Shown: piece after piece, positions 26,755-34,462 of the stretch
Layout of the letters: every line of letters begins with the position of its first letter
How positions within the stretch are numbered: position 1 is the first letter of the stretch
Assembly (NCBI GenBank): GCA_910587405.1
Contig: CAJUKS010000001.1
Location: forward strand, 124,001 to 188,000
Source: an uncultured Alphaproteobacteria bacterium
GTDB lineage: Bacteria; Pseudomonadota; Alphaproteobacteria; RF32; CAG-239
Length of the DNA: 64,000 nucleotides
Direction of reading: 5' to 3'
Position numbers and translations under genes: made by a program
The notes under the pieces: model-generated
Database searches by the model: none
What the model was told of the DNA's origin: nothing
Seen by the model: only the letters and a program-made list of their open reading frames with translations

Positions 26755-26846
26755 GGAGAGTTGGCAGAGCGGTTGAATGCACCTGACTTGAAATCAGACG
26801 AGGGGCGTGAGTTCCTCCCGGGGTTCGAATCCCTGACTCTCCGCCA
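26755..26846 (+). tRNA. tRNA-Ser (anticodon UGA)
   Basis: A 92-nt tRNA including an encoded CCA. The acceptor arms GGAGAGT (26755-26761) and ACTCTCC pair, with discriminator G. The anticodon loop CTTGAAA has U33 and anticodon UGA, which reads UCA and other UCN serine codons. A long variable arm (GAGG...CCTC) is the class II feature of serine tRNAs, and the T loop is TTCGAAT. The base pair 27-43 is a C-A mismatch. The 3' end is duplicated downstream. Confidence 0.95.
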
Positions 26847-26919
26847 TTAAAAGAAACACCCGTAAGGGTGTTTTTTTTTATGTTTTGCGGAGAGCGGGAT
26901 TTGAACCCCGGAGAAGGGG
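26829..26919 (+). repeat. First copy of a ~91-bp direct repeat starting in the tRNA-Ser 3' end
   Basis: The unit starts ATCCCTGACTCTCCGCCA (tRNA T-arm and acceptor 3' end). It continues through the hairpin terminator and ends in GAACCCCGGAGAAGGGG. The second copy at 27013-27102 matches except in the T run (nine T and one A against seven T and two A). The period is 183-184 bp. Within the unit, the plus-strand GCGGAGAGCGGGATTTGAACCCC reads on the minus strand as a degenerate tRNA T-arm and acceptor end. Confidence 0.9.
26854..26879 (+). terminator. Terminator of tRNA-Ser
   Basis: AAACACCC (26854-26861) and GGGTGTTT (26866-26873) close on the GTAA loop, followed by a T run. The stem begins eight bases after the CCA end. 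Confidence 0.9.
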
Positions 26920-27012
26920 TTCGACTACAATTGAAAGGCATGCGGAAGCATGCCGGTGAGCGTCAGCGAATGAAAGCCGTGGAACAAGCATTGCGCAGCA
27001 ATGTCGCGGACC
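26920..27012. repeat. Structured insert between the two tRNA-end copies
   Basis: This 93-bp segment contains the hairpin GGCATGC-GGAA-GCATGCC (26937-26954, GNRA-type loop). A second hairpin is CATTGC-GCA-GCAATG (26989-27003). It has no open frame of note and no resemblance to flanking genes. It may be a small mobile or repetitive element, or part of a degraded tRNA gene cluster. Confidence 0.6.
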
Positions 27013-27102
27013 ATCCCTGACTCTCCGCCATTAAAAGAAACACCCGTAAGGGTGTTTTTTTAATGTTTTGCGGAGAGCGGGATTTGAACCCCGGAGAAGG
27101 GG
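27013..27102 (+). repeat. Second copy of the ~90-bp tRNA-end repeat
   Basis: The copy carries the last 18 bases of tRNA-Ser including CCA, a full second terminator and the degenerate minus-strand tRNA-like end. The tRNA body is absent, so this copy is not a functional tRNA gene. See the first copy at 26829-26919. Confidence 0.9.
27038..27061 (+). terminator. Duplicated copy of the tRNA-Ser terminator
   Basis: The same AAACACCC-GTAA-GGGTGTTT stem as at 26854, with a seven-T run. It now stands ahead of rlpA and would insulate it from upstream transcription. Confidence 0.8.
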
Positions 27103-27189
27103 CGGTCGGCTAAAGTTTTAGCATCGACATAAAAGCGGAGCAGTTCTTTCGGACGGCATACAATGTTTTCATGTGACATAATTATAGGC

Positions 27190-27216
27190 TTTACGAGTCA
27201 AAAAAAATAGTATAAA
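27190..27216 (+). promoter_or_regulatory. Candidate promoter of rlpA with an embedded GANTC site
   Basis: TATAAA at 27211-27216 could be a -10, with a weak TTTACG at 27190-27195 and short 15-bp spacing. GAGTC at 27195-27199 lies between them; GANTC is the CcrM methylation sequence of alphaproteobacteria. Methylation control is inference. Confidence 0.35.
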
Positions 27217-27246
27217 ATGCCCGGCAATGTTGATTGAGGAATAAAA

Positions 27247-28161
27247 ATGAACTTGAATACGCTGAAATCCGCGGTGTTTTGCCTTTGTGTGACGGCTCTG
27301 TTGAGCAGTTGCCAAACCACCGGTCCCGAAGTGACCGATCCGCCGCAAAAACAGGCTTCGGCCATAAAAAGCCAAGGCGGAGTTTACAAAGTGGGCAATC
27401 CTTATAAAGTTCTGGGACGATGGTATTACCCGAAAGAAGACTATTCTTATTCCGAAACCGGAACGGCTTCGTGGTACGGTCCCGATTTTCATGCCAAACG
27501 TACCGCCAACGGCGAAAAATATAACATGCACAGTTTAACTGCCGCGCATCGTACGTTGCCGCTGCCATCGATTGTCCGAATTACCAACCTGGAAAACGGC
27601 CGTTCGCTGGTGGTGCGCGTCAATGACCGCGGTCCTTATGCACGCAACCGCATTGTCGATGTTTCGAAAAAAGTGGCCCAGTTGTTGGGCTTTTTGGAGA
27701 AAGGAACCGCCAAGGTCCGGGTTGAGGTGTTGGAAAAGGAAAGCAAAAATCTTAAAGCGGCCTTGACCGGCAAAGCCCTGACTGCGGAAGTTACGGCGGC
27801 GCCGACGACGCAAATTGTCAGATCGGGGATCGGCGAAGATGTTAAACCGTTGGCGGCGGCGCCTGCGATTACGCCGACGATGCCGTCGTCTTATGACGAT
27901 GAAGATGACTGTGACGCCGAGACGTCACTGGCTGCCGGATATTATGTTCAGGCCGGCGCATTTTCGAGTTATCAGGCGGCCAAAGGGTTGGCTTCACGGT
28001 TGATGCGGTTTGGCAAAACACACGTTTTGAAAGCGGAGATCAACGGCCGTTTGTTCTATCGGGTTCGGGTCGGACCGTATAATTATCATGAAGAAGCCGT
28101 TGTCGGCCAGGCCAAGATCCGAAATTTCGGAATTCCGGCTGCTCATGTCGTTGAAAATTAG
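27247..28161 (+). CDS. rlpA: RlpA-like septal lytic transglycosylase lipoprotein with SPOR domain
   Basis: 304-aa lipoprotein with lipobox LSSC (Cys22). A double-psi beta-barrel occupies about 70-165, with TGTASWYGPDFHAKRTANGE and VRVNDRGPYARNRIVDVSK, where the catalytic Asp and His of RlpA enzymes lie. A variable linker follows, then a C-terminal SPOR domain (about 228-303, YYVQAGAFSSYQAAKGLASR) that binds denuded peptidoglycan at the division septum. It starts at ATG 27247 behind GAGGAA and is followed 10 bases later by dac, a typical cell-wall pair. Confidence 0.9.
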   Translation: MNLNTLKSAVFCLCVTALLSSCQTTGPEVTDPPQKQASAIKSQGGVYKVGNPYKVLGRWYYPKEDYSYSETGTASWYGPDFHAKRTANGEKYNMHSLTAAHRTLPLPSIVRITNLENGRSLVVRVNDRGPYARNRIVDVSKKVAQLLGFLEKGTAKVRVEVLEKESKNLKAALTGKALTAEVTAAPTTQIVRSGIGEDVKPLAAAPAITPTMPSSYDDEDDCDAETSLAAGYYVQAGAFSSYQAAKGLASRLMRFGKTHVLKAEINGRLFYRVRVGPYNYHEEAVVGQAKIRNFGIPAAHVVEN

Positions 28162-28171
28162 AGGAACCAAA

Positions 28172-29317
28172 ATGAAACTGTATACTAAATGGATTTCTGC
28201 CGTTGTTGTCACCGCCTTGTTGTCTTCTTCGGCGGCAGCGATGGAAACCAAAGCCAAAAACGTGATTTTGATGGATTATGACACCGGCGAATATCTTTAT
28301 ACCGAAAACGCTTTTGTACCGGTGGCACCGGCTTCGATGAGCAAATTGATGACAGTTTATATTTTGTTTGACAAGCTGAAAAACGGTTCGCTGTCACTGG
28401 AAGACGTGTTTACGGTCAGTGAAAACGCCTGGCGTACCGGCGGTGCGGCCAGCGGCAGTTCGACCATGTTTTTGCCGGTGGGCGATAAGGTTACGGTCGA
28501 AAATCTGATCAAGGGTATCATCATTCAGTCAGGTAATGACGCCTGTATTACGGCGGCGGAGAATATTGCCGGTTCGGAAGAAAATTTTGCCGCTTTGATG
28601 AACGCAAAAGCCAAAGAACTGAGCTTGAAAAACTCTCATTTCGTTAATTCTACCGGCCTGCCGCATCCCGACCACCGTATGTCGGCCGAGGATTTGGCGA
28701 AGCTGGCGCGTGCGCTTATTCAGGATTTCCCGGAATATTATCCGGTGTTTGCACAAAAAAGTTTTACTTATCATAACATTGTTCAAGGCAACCGCAACCC
28801 CTTGCTTTACAGCATGCCGGACGCGGACGGCCTGAAAACCGGACATACGGCAGAGGCCGGTTTTTGTCTGACGGCTTCGGTCAAGCGCGGCGATCGCCGG
28901 TTGATCGGGGTTATGACCGGAATGAAGAGCAACAAGGAACGTTCGGAAGAAGCCGAAAAACTGATGAGCTGGGGATTTCGTGAGTTTGACAACTATAAAG
29001 TGTTCAAGCAGTTTCAGCGGATTGTTGCGGCACCGGTTTATATGGGAGAAGAGAAAAAAATTGACTTGATTGTCAACGAAGACATCGTTCTGACGCTTCC
29101 CCGCAGCAAAGCCCGGGACGTAAAACTCACCGCTGTCTATGATAAACCGGTTAAGGCGCCGATCAGTCAGGGTGACCGGTTGGGCGAAGTCAAAATCGAA
29201 GTTCCCGGCGGCGAGACCAAAATTATTCCTCTGTATGCCGATCACAGCGTACGCAAACTGGGATTTTGGGGACGGATTATGAGTAACGTCAAATATCTTT
29301 TGTTCGGAGCAGAGTAA
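28172..29317 (+). CDS. D-alanyl-D-alanine carboxypeptidase (DacC/PBP5 type)
   Basis: Low-molecular-mass penicillin-binding protein of 381 aa that removes the terminal D-Ala from peptidoglycan stem peptides. A signal peptide ends near SSSAAA. Active-site motifs are SMSK (Ser55-Lys58), SGN (120-122) and KTG (222-224). A C-terminal beta domain and an amphipathic end (FWGRIMSNVKYLLFG) anchor it to the membrane. The ATG at 28172 has GAGGAA; an earlier start at 28088 would overlap rlpA. The stop overlaps the tmk start (TAATG). Confidence 0.93.
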   Translation: MKLYTKWISAVVVTALLSSSAAAMETKAKNVILMDYDTGEYLYTENAFVPVAPASMSKLMTVYILFDKLKNGSLSLEDVFTVSENAWRTGGAASGSSTMFLPVGDKVTVENLIKGIIIQSGNDACITAAENIAGSEENFAALMNAKAKELSLKNSHFVNSTGLPHPDHRMSAEDLAKLARALIQDFPEYYPVFAQKSFTYHNIVQGNRNPLLYSMPDADGLKTGHTAEAGFCLTASVKRGDRRLIGVMTGMKSNKERSEEAEKLMSWGFREFDNYKVFKQFQRIVAAPVYMGEEKKIDLIVNEDIVLTLPRSKARDVKLTAVYDKPVKAPISQGDRLGEVKIEVPGGETKIIPLYADHSVRKLGFWGRIMSNVKYLLFGAE

Positions 29318-29961
29318 TGAAGGGGCGTTTTATCACTCTTGAAGGCGGCGAGGGCACCGGAAAATCGACCCAGATAAAACTGTTGGCCGAATGGCTGAAT
29401 CGTTGCGGCGTGGAAACCGTGTTGACCAAAGAACCGGGCGGAACACCGATCGGTTGTGAACTGCGGCAGATGCTGTGTACCGGCGACAAAGACAAATTTG
29501 ACGCGGTGGCGGAGGCCCTTTTGTATTATGCGGACCGCCGGATTCATATGCAGCAAAAGGTACTGCCGGCGCTGGAGGACGGAAAATGGGTGATCAGTGA
29601 CCGTTTTGCCGATTCGACGATGGCTTATCAGTATTACGGTTACAATAAACGGGTACCGAAGCAGATGCTGGAGCAGTTGTATGCGATGACGGTCGGCAAT
29701 TTTTATCCGGACCTGACGATTATTCTTGATTTGGATCCCCGCATCGGGTTGGAACGGTCGTTGCAGCGTAACGGCACTGCCGAAATCCAAGAGACCCGTC
29801 ACGAGAGCAGAGGGAACGAGTTTCATCAAAACTTGCGGCGCGGTTTTTTGGAGATTGCGCAAACTTCTCCCCGTTATGTGGTGGTCAATGCCGATCAGAG
29901 CATTGAGCAATTGCATCATGACATTGTAAAAATTGTAGAAGAAAGGCTTTTGAAACCATAA
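29317..29961 (+). CDS. tmk: Thymidylate kinase
   Basis: Phosphorylates dTMP to dTDP; 214 aa. The P-loop is EGGEGTGKST. The nucleotide-binding DRFADSTMAYQYYG and TKEPGGTPIG are conserved. One-base TAATG overlaps join it to dac upstream and holB downstream, the common alphaproteobacterial dac-tmk-holB order. It also feeds the dTTP used by RfbA. Confidence 0.95.
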   Translation: MKGRFITLEGGEGTGKSTQIKLLAEWLNRCGVETVLTKEPGGTPIGCELRQMLCTGDKDKFDAVAEALLYYADRRIHMQQKVLPALEDGKWVISDRFADSTMAYQYYGYNKRVPKQMLEQLYAMTVGNFYPDLTIILDLDPRIGLERSLQRNGTAEIQETRHESRGNEFHQNLRRGFLEIAQTSPRYVVVNADQSIEQLHHDIVKIVEERLLKP

Positions 29962-31013
29962 TGCCCGACCCTGTGCAAATTACTCCGAAAAACAATTATT
30001 TTCTGCTTGGCCAGGAAGAGGCGGAAAAAGCTCTTCTTGAGGCCTACAATTCCAACAAACTGCATAATTCATGGCTGATTTCTGGCGTCAAAGGGATCGG
30101 GAAAGCGACGCTGGCTTATCGTTTTGCCCGTTTTCTGCTGGATGAAAAACGTCGTGTTTTTGCGCCGGCGGCCACGCTTGCGACCAGTCCGGACAGCCGC
30201 AGCAACCTGCTGATCAGTTCCAACTCTCATCCCGATTTCAAAGTGATTGAGCGCGATTTTATCGAAACCGACCGCAAAAAGGTTTTGAAAGCGATCAAAG
30301 ACGGGGCGGCAATGGATGAAGACGAATTGAGAAATCTGAAAAAATCGGCTTTTATTCGTATTGACGACGTGCGCGGGATTAATGAGTTTTTTTCCAGAAA
30401 GTCTTCCGATGACGGTTGGCGGGCGGTGGTGATTGACAGTATTGACGACATGAATTCTGCCAGCGCCAACGCATTGTTAAAAATACTCGAAGAACCGCCG
30501 GCAAAAAGCATTCTGATGCTGATCAGCCATAATGTCGGGCAACTGTTGCCGACGATACGTTCCCGTTGTACAAAGCTGGTTTTGAAACCGTTGGCCGACA
30601 ATACGGTGGCAAGCCTGTTGCGGCGTTATCGTTCCGATTTGGATGAAAACACGATCAAAGGGCTGGCAAGAATTGCCGGCGGCAGTATCGGCAAGGCGCT
30701 CAATTATGCCGATTGCGGCGCGCTGGAACGTTACAGCCGGCTGAGCGACATAATTTATGCCGGAAACCGTTTTAAGCTTCAGGATATGCTTGACTGGACG
30801 GAAGAGGCAACTGCTTCGGAAGAAAGCTTTGACCTGGCGGCTGAGCTGGTGTTGAAATTTTGCTCCGATCATATTTTGGAGAGCCGCAATATCGAAGAAA
30901 CGGCGCGGGCCTGGGAGGAAGCGGTCAAGATTTTGCGCCAGGTCAACGGATTGAATATGGATAAAAAACAGGCCCTGATAAATATCATTGCCAATTTGTG
31001 TAAAATAATGTGA
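29961..31013 (+). CDS. holB: DNA polymerase III subunit delta'
   Basis: Clamp-loader subunit, 350 aa, AAA+ fold. It has a degenerate Walker A SGVKGIGKATLAYRFARF, the segment NSASANALLKILEEPPAKSI and SRCTKLVLKPL, all typical of delta'. No zinc-binding cysteine cluster is present, which fits delta' from many alphaproteobacteria. It is coupled to tmk by a one-base overlap. tatD follows seven bases later. Confidence 0.9.
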   Translation: MPDPVQITPKNNYFLLGQEEAEKALLEAYNSNKLHNSWLISGVKGIGKATLAYRFARFLLDEKRRVFAPAATLATSPDSRSNLLISSNSHPDFKVIERDFIETDRKKVLKAIKDGAAMDEDELRNLKKSAFIRIDDVRGINEFFSRKSSDDGWRAVVIDSIDDMNSASANALLKILEEPPAKSILMLISHNVGQLLPTIRSRCTKLVLKPLADNTVASLLRRYRSDLDENTIKGLARIAGGSIGKALNYADCGALERYSRLSDIIYAGNRFKLQDMLDWTEEATASEESFDLAAELVLKFCSDHILESRNIEETARAWEEAVKILRQVNGLNMDKKQALINIIANLCKIM

Positions 31014-31020
31014 GGAAAAA

Positions 31021-31815
31021 ATGCTGGTCGACAGTCACTGCCATTTGGATTATAACGATTTTGAAGAAGATTTTGATGAAATTCTGCACCGTATGAAAGA
31101 AAACGGAATCACTGCGGCGTTAAATGCGGGGAATAATATCGACAATCTGGACGAGCAACTGGAGTTATCGGAGAAATATCCTTTTATTTATACGGCGGTC
31201 GGCGTGCACCCGCATAATGCGGATGAATATACATCGGTAACGGCCGCCGAGCTGATTGATAAAAGCCACCACAAAAAAATTGTGGCGATCGGCGAATGCG
31301 GTCTGGACTATTACTATGATTACAGCAGCCGGGAAAACCAGCTCAAACTGTTCGTCGAACAGATCAAAGCGGCTCAGGAGACCGGGCTGCCGCTGATTAT
31401 CCATACCCGGGACGCCGATGACGATACGATCGGCATTTTGTCGGAGCATTACAAAAAAGCGCCGTTCAACGGTGAAATTCATTGTTTTTCCGGGTCCCGT
31501 CGGTTGGCGGAATTTGCTCTTTCAATCGGTTTTTATATCTCGGCTTCGGGTATGATCACTTTTAACAAAAGTTCCGAATTGCGGGAAATTTTTGCAGATC
31601 TTCCGATGGACCGGCTGTTGGTGGAAACCGATTCTCCGTTTTTGGCCCCGGTACCGTTGCGCGGACATCGGAACGAACCGGCAAACGTTCGTTATGTGGC
31701 GGAGAAGCTGGCGCAAATTAAAAACATTTCGTTGGAAGAGGTGGCAAAAATCACTTCTGAGAATTTTTACCGGCTGTTCCGTAAGGCGAGTGACAAAGGG
31801 AGGTACGAGTTTTAA
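31021..31815 (+). CDS. TatD family metal-dependent hydrolase
   Basis: 264-aa TIM-barrel hydrolase. The N-terminus has LVDSHCHLDY with the paired metal-binding His, then GECGLDYYYD. PLIIHTRDAD, GEIHCFSGS and ETDSPFLAPV follow. Family members act as 3'-5' exonucleases or DNases. In most alphaproteobacteria metG stands between holB and this gene; it is absent here. A GAGGA site precedes the ATG. The stop overlaps the next start. Confidence 0.9.
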   Translation: MLVDSHCHLDYNDFEEDFDEILHRMKENGITAALNAGNNIDNLDEQLELSEKYPFIYTAVGVHPHNADEYTSVTAAELIDKSHHKKIVAIGECGLDYYYDYSSRENQLKLFVEQIKAAQETGLPLIIHTRDADDDTIGILSEHYKKAPFNGEIHCFSGSRRLAEFALSIGFYISASGMITFNKSSELREIFADLPMDRLLVETDSPFLAPVPLRGHRNEPANVRYVAEKLAQIKNISLEEVAKITSENFYRLFRKASDKGRYEF

Positions 31816-32612
31816 TGTATAAGATGACCATACTCGGCAGCGGCGCGGCCCCCGGCGTGCCGGCCGTCGGCAGCGGGTGGGGAAACTGCGATCCGTCGGT
31901 GGTCGAAAACCGCCGGACGCGAACGACCTCTTGTCTGGAATATAAAAATACCCGTATTTTGATCGACACTTCACCGGATTTGCGTCAACAGTTGCTGACG
32001 AGCGGAATCCGAAACGTGGACGGGATTGTCTATACCCATGCCCATGCCGATCATCTGCACGGGATTGACGAATTGCGGGAGATTAACCGCGCCGAAAATC
32101 GCAGCCTGAATTTTTATGCCACGGCGGAGACGGCGGCAACGATCCGGGAACGTTTTCCCTATTTGATTGCAACTCCCGGGCATGCCAATGACGTCAGCCG
32201 GGAACCGAGTTTGGTGGCAAATACGATTGAATATTATCGGCCGTTTATGCTGAAAGATTTGAAGATTACGCCGATCCGGCTGTTGGGACACAATATGCCG
32301 ACGACGGGTTATGTTTTTAATGACGGCGAGATTGTGTATATTGCCGACTATCGGAAAATTGACGAGGCCGCCTTCGACTGTATTACCCGTCCGGTCAAGT
32401 TGTTGATTCTGCCGCTGACAACACCGGAAGGCGGGTGTCATCATGCCGGGTTGGGCGATATTCTGCGCGATGCCGAACGGATTGCGCCGCTGCGGGTGGT
32501 GATCAATCACATGGCGGTGGAATGCGATTATCGGGAAATTGACCGGTTGACGCCGCAAAATGTGACGCCGGCGTTTGATAATATGAGTATAGTTTTGGAT
32601 GAGGGAGAATAA
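31815..32612 (+). CDS. PhnP-like metallo-beta-lactamase-fold phosphodiesterase
   Basis: 265-aa MBL-fold hydrolase. The N-terminus has ILGSGAAPGVPAVGSGWGNC, followed by the metal-binding motif THAHADHLHGIDELREINR (HxHxDH) and a later His in LLGHNMPTTGYVF. It probably cleaves a cyclic nucleotide or phosphodiester; the true substrate in this operon is unknown. It is coupled by TAATG to tatD, as in other alphaproteobacteria. Confidence 0.87.
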   Translation: MYKMTILGSGAAPGVPAVGSGWGNCDPSVVENRRTRTTSCLEYKNTRILIDTSPDLRQQLLTSGIRNVDGIVYTHAHADHLHGIDELREINRAENRSLNFYATAETAATIRERFPYLIATPGHANDVSREPSLVANTIEYYRPFMLKDLKITPIRLLGHNMPTTGYVFNDGEIVYIADYRKIDEAAFDCITRPVKLLILPLTTPEGGCHHAGLGDILRDAERIAPLRVVINHMAVECDYREIDRLTPQNVTPAFDNMSIVLDEGE

Positions 32613-32613
32613 T

Positions 32614-33471
32614 ATGTTGTGTATTTATCATATTGCCGACCATGACGGCAAAGGGTCGGGGGCGGTTGTTAAAAGCGTCTATCCGCAGATTGAACTGCTG
32701 GGGCTGAATCATGATATGGAAATCCCTTATCACGAAATTGAAAAGCATGATATGGTGGTGGTGTGCGATTTTGCCTTGCCGATGAAATATATGTTTGAGT
32801 TGAGCAATAAGATTGATTTTACCTGGATTGACCATCATGCTTCGGTGATTGAAGAATATGAGGCGATGCTGAGGGAAGGGGCAAAACCGATCAAAGGTTT
32901 GCGGCGGATCGGCACGGCGGCCATTGAACTGACATGGAACTATTATTATCCCGACCGGCCGGTTCCGTTGGGCGTTAAGCTGCTGGCGCAGCATGATATT
33001 TTTGATCTGAGGGATCCCCGGGTTGAGCCGTTTGAATATGCCATGCAGTCGTTTGGGCAAAACCGACCTCAGGATAAAATTTGGCAGGAACTTTTTGACG
33101 GGGATCTGGATGTTGACAAGATGATTGAAGAAGGGAAAAGAATCTTGTCGTGGATCAATACCCGCAATTATCATTTGGTGCGCAGCATGGCCTTTGAGGC
33201 GGAAATCGACGGCTTGAAATGTATTTGTTCCAATATGCCGCAGGGACGTTCCTCTTTTTTTGATACTTTAGAAAATATAAACAGTTACGACGTTATGATA
33301 AACTTTTACATGAATAAAAAACGGCGTTGGAACCTTTCTTTTTATTCAAGCAAGCCGGATGTTGACGTCTCCAAAATCGCTGCGCGTTTCGGCGGCGGCG
33401 GCCATAAAGGCGCTGCCGGTGCGTCTTCTTTGGCACAGCTTCCCGATTTTATCGTCAAAGCCGTGCAATAA
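32614..33471 (+). CDS. DHH family phosphoesterase
   Basis: 285-aa protein of the DHH/DHHA1 superfamily. Metal-binding motifs are HIADHDGKGSG (variant motif I), VVCDF and WIDHHASVIEEYE. A C-terminal DHHA1-like domain carries RFGGGGHKGAAGASS. Such enzymes hydrolyse cyclic dinucleotides, short oligonucleotides (NrnA-like) or related phosphodiesters. The ATG at 32614 follows GAGGGAGA. It begins two bases after the MBL gene stop, so it probably shares the transcript. Confidence 0.85.
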   Translation: MLCIYHIADHDGKGSGAVVKSVYPQIELLGLNHDMEIPYHEIEKHDMVVVCDFALPMKYMFELSNKIDFTWIDHHASVIEEYEAMLREGAKPIKGLRRIGTAAIELTWNYYYPDRPVPLGVKLLAQHDIFDLRDPRVEPFEYAMQSFGQNRPQDKIWQELFDGDLDVDKMIEEGKRILSWINTRNYHLVRSMAFEAEIDGLKCICSNMPQGRSSFFDTLENINSYDVMINFYMNKKRRWNLSFYSSKPDVDVSKIAARFGGGGHKGAAGASSLAQLPDFIVKAVQ

Positions 33472-33550
33472 ATATGGTTTTCGCTTGAATTTTATGCGTA
33501 TACCGTTTAGCTTAAATATTATGGAAAATTTATAAATCGGGGGAAACGCG

Positions 33551-34447
33551 ATGTTTTTCAAAAAAAAGCAAAAAGAAGACAATATAGGTTCACCCAGTCA
33601 ATGGGGCGCAGTCTTGCATAAAACGGTGATGTTTGTTACTTATCCGTTTCGCAAGCCTTTGTATCTTTTGTTGCTGCTGGTATTGATTTTGGCGGCGGCT
33701 TATGCCGTCCCGGTTTATTATCACAAGGTTAAGCCGCTTGAGGTTCATACCTGGTATCTGGCAAAAATCAAAAATATCGACAAGGGAAGTTTTTCTCAGG
33801 TTTCCGACAAATTTTCGAGTTTTCTGAACAAAATTCCGGCCTTGGCCGAAAAGCCGGGCAAAGGGACCGACCGTCTGGTGGAAGTGGCGCCGAGTGCGAG
33901 AGAAGTGCGCCGTCAGATCTTCCGCGCCGCATCGGGAAGCAAAACCCAGCGGGTGGATGTTTTGGCGCAGGAAGCCGACAATGTGGTTGCCGTGACGCCG
34001 CCGGCGCCTTTGCTGCCGGAAGAGACGGCGCACAGGACGGAAACGACGGTTTCGTCAGATGTCCGTGAGCATACCGACGGTAAATATTCCGAAACAGCGG
34101 AAAGACCGGTTATCGTGAAAAAAGTTTCCGAAGCTGAAGGCAATATGCTGCGCTACTTGGATACTCCGTTAGAAATTTCGGGACCGGTTAAAATTTATAA
34201 TGCCAACGAAATGGAAGTCAGCGGGACCTATCTGTTTTTGTACGGCGTATATTCCAACCCGCGCAATGCCCGCGGCGTTAAGGCGGCGGTCTTTTTGAAA
34301 GATGCCCTGAAAGGGGAGAACATTCGTTGCAAAATTGTCGCTTATACCAAAGACGACGTTGCGACCGGAGAGTGTTTCTATGAGGATATCAGCATCAACA
34401 ACATACTGGTCGAACGCGGTTATTCGGACCGGGTTGCCCTGGAATAG
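33551..34447 (+). CDS. Membrane-anchored protein with a nuclease-fold-like C-terminal domain
   Basis: 298-aa protein with one transmembrane helix (about 36-57, LYLLLLLVLILAAAYAVPVY) after a basic cytoplasmic N-terminus. A long low-complexity linker with Pro, Glu and Thr leads to a C-terminal domain of about 85 residues. There, GPVKIYNANEMEVSGTYLFL, NARGVKAAVFLKDALKG, and NNILVERGYSDRVALE follow the layout of staphylococcal-nuclease-like domains. The catalytic Arg and Asp/Glu residues are not in place, so it is probably inactive and serves binding. This is a tentative fold reading; no closer family was recognised. Confidence 0.5.
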   Translation: MFFKKKQKEDNIGSPSQWGAVLHKTVMFVTYPFRKPLYLLLLLVLILAAAYAVPVYYHKVKPLEVHTWYLAKIKNIDKGSFSQVSDKFSSFLNKIPALAEKPGKGTDRLVEVAPSAREVRRQIFRAASGSKTQRVDVLAQEADNVVAVTPPAPLLPEETAHRTETTVSSDVREHTDGKYSETAERPVIVKKVSEAEGNMLRYLDTPLEISGPVKIYNANEMEVSGTYLFLYGVYSNPRNARGVKAAVFLKDALKGENIRCKIVAYTKDDVATGECFYEDISINNILVERGYSDRVALE

Positions 34448-34462
34448 AGATCGGCGTCCCGT

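Larger units (their letters stand above)
26847..27246. other. Gene-free stretch with duplicated tRNA end, structured insert and rlpA leader
   Basis: No protein gene is supported here. From left to right it holds a terminator, the rest of repeat copy 1, a 93-bp insert with two hairpins, repeat copy 2 with a second terminator, and the leader of rlpA. A minus-strand frame over 26624-26941 is the familiar false ORF across a tRNA-Ser and was discarded. Confidence 0.8.

Noticed and set aside
26624..26941. Minus-strand open frame across the tRNA-Ser gene
   Set aside because: It reads through the complement of the tRNA and gives the well-known false peptide pattern (GESGIRTPGGTHAPRLISSQ) seen opposite many tRNA-Ser genes.
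26937..27003. CRISPR-like or REP-like repeat
   Set aside because: There are only two unrelated hairpins and one tandem pair; no regular array of repeats and spacers is present.
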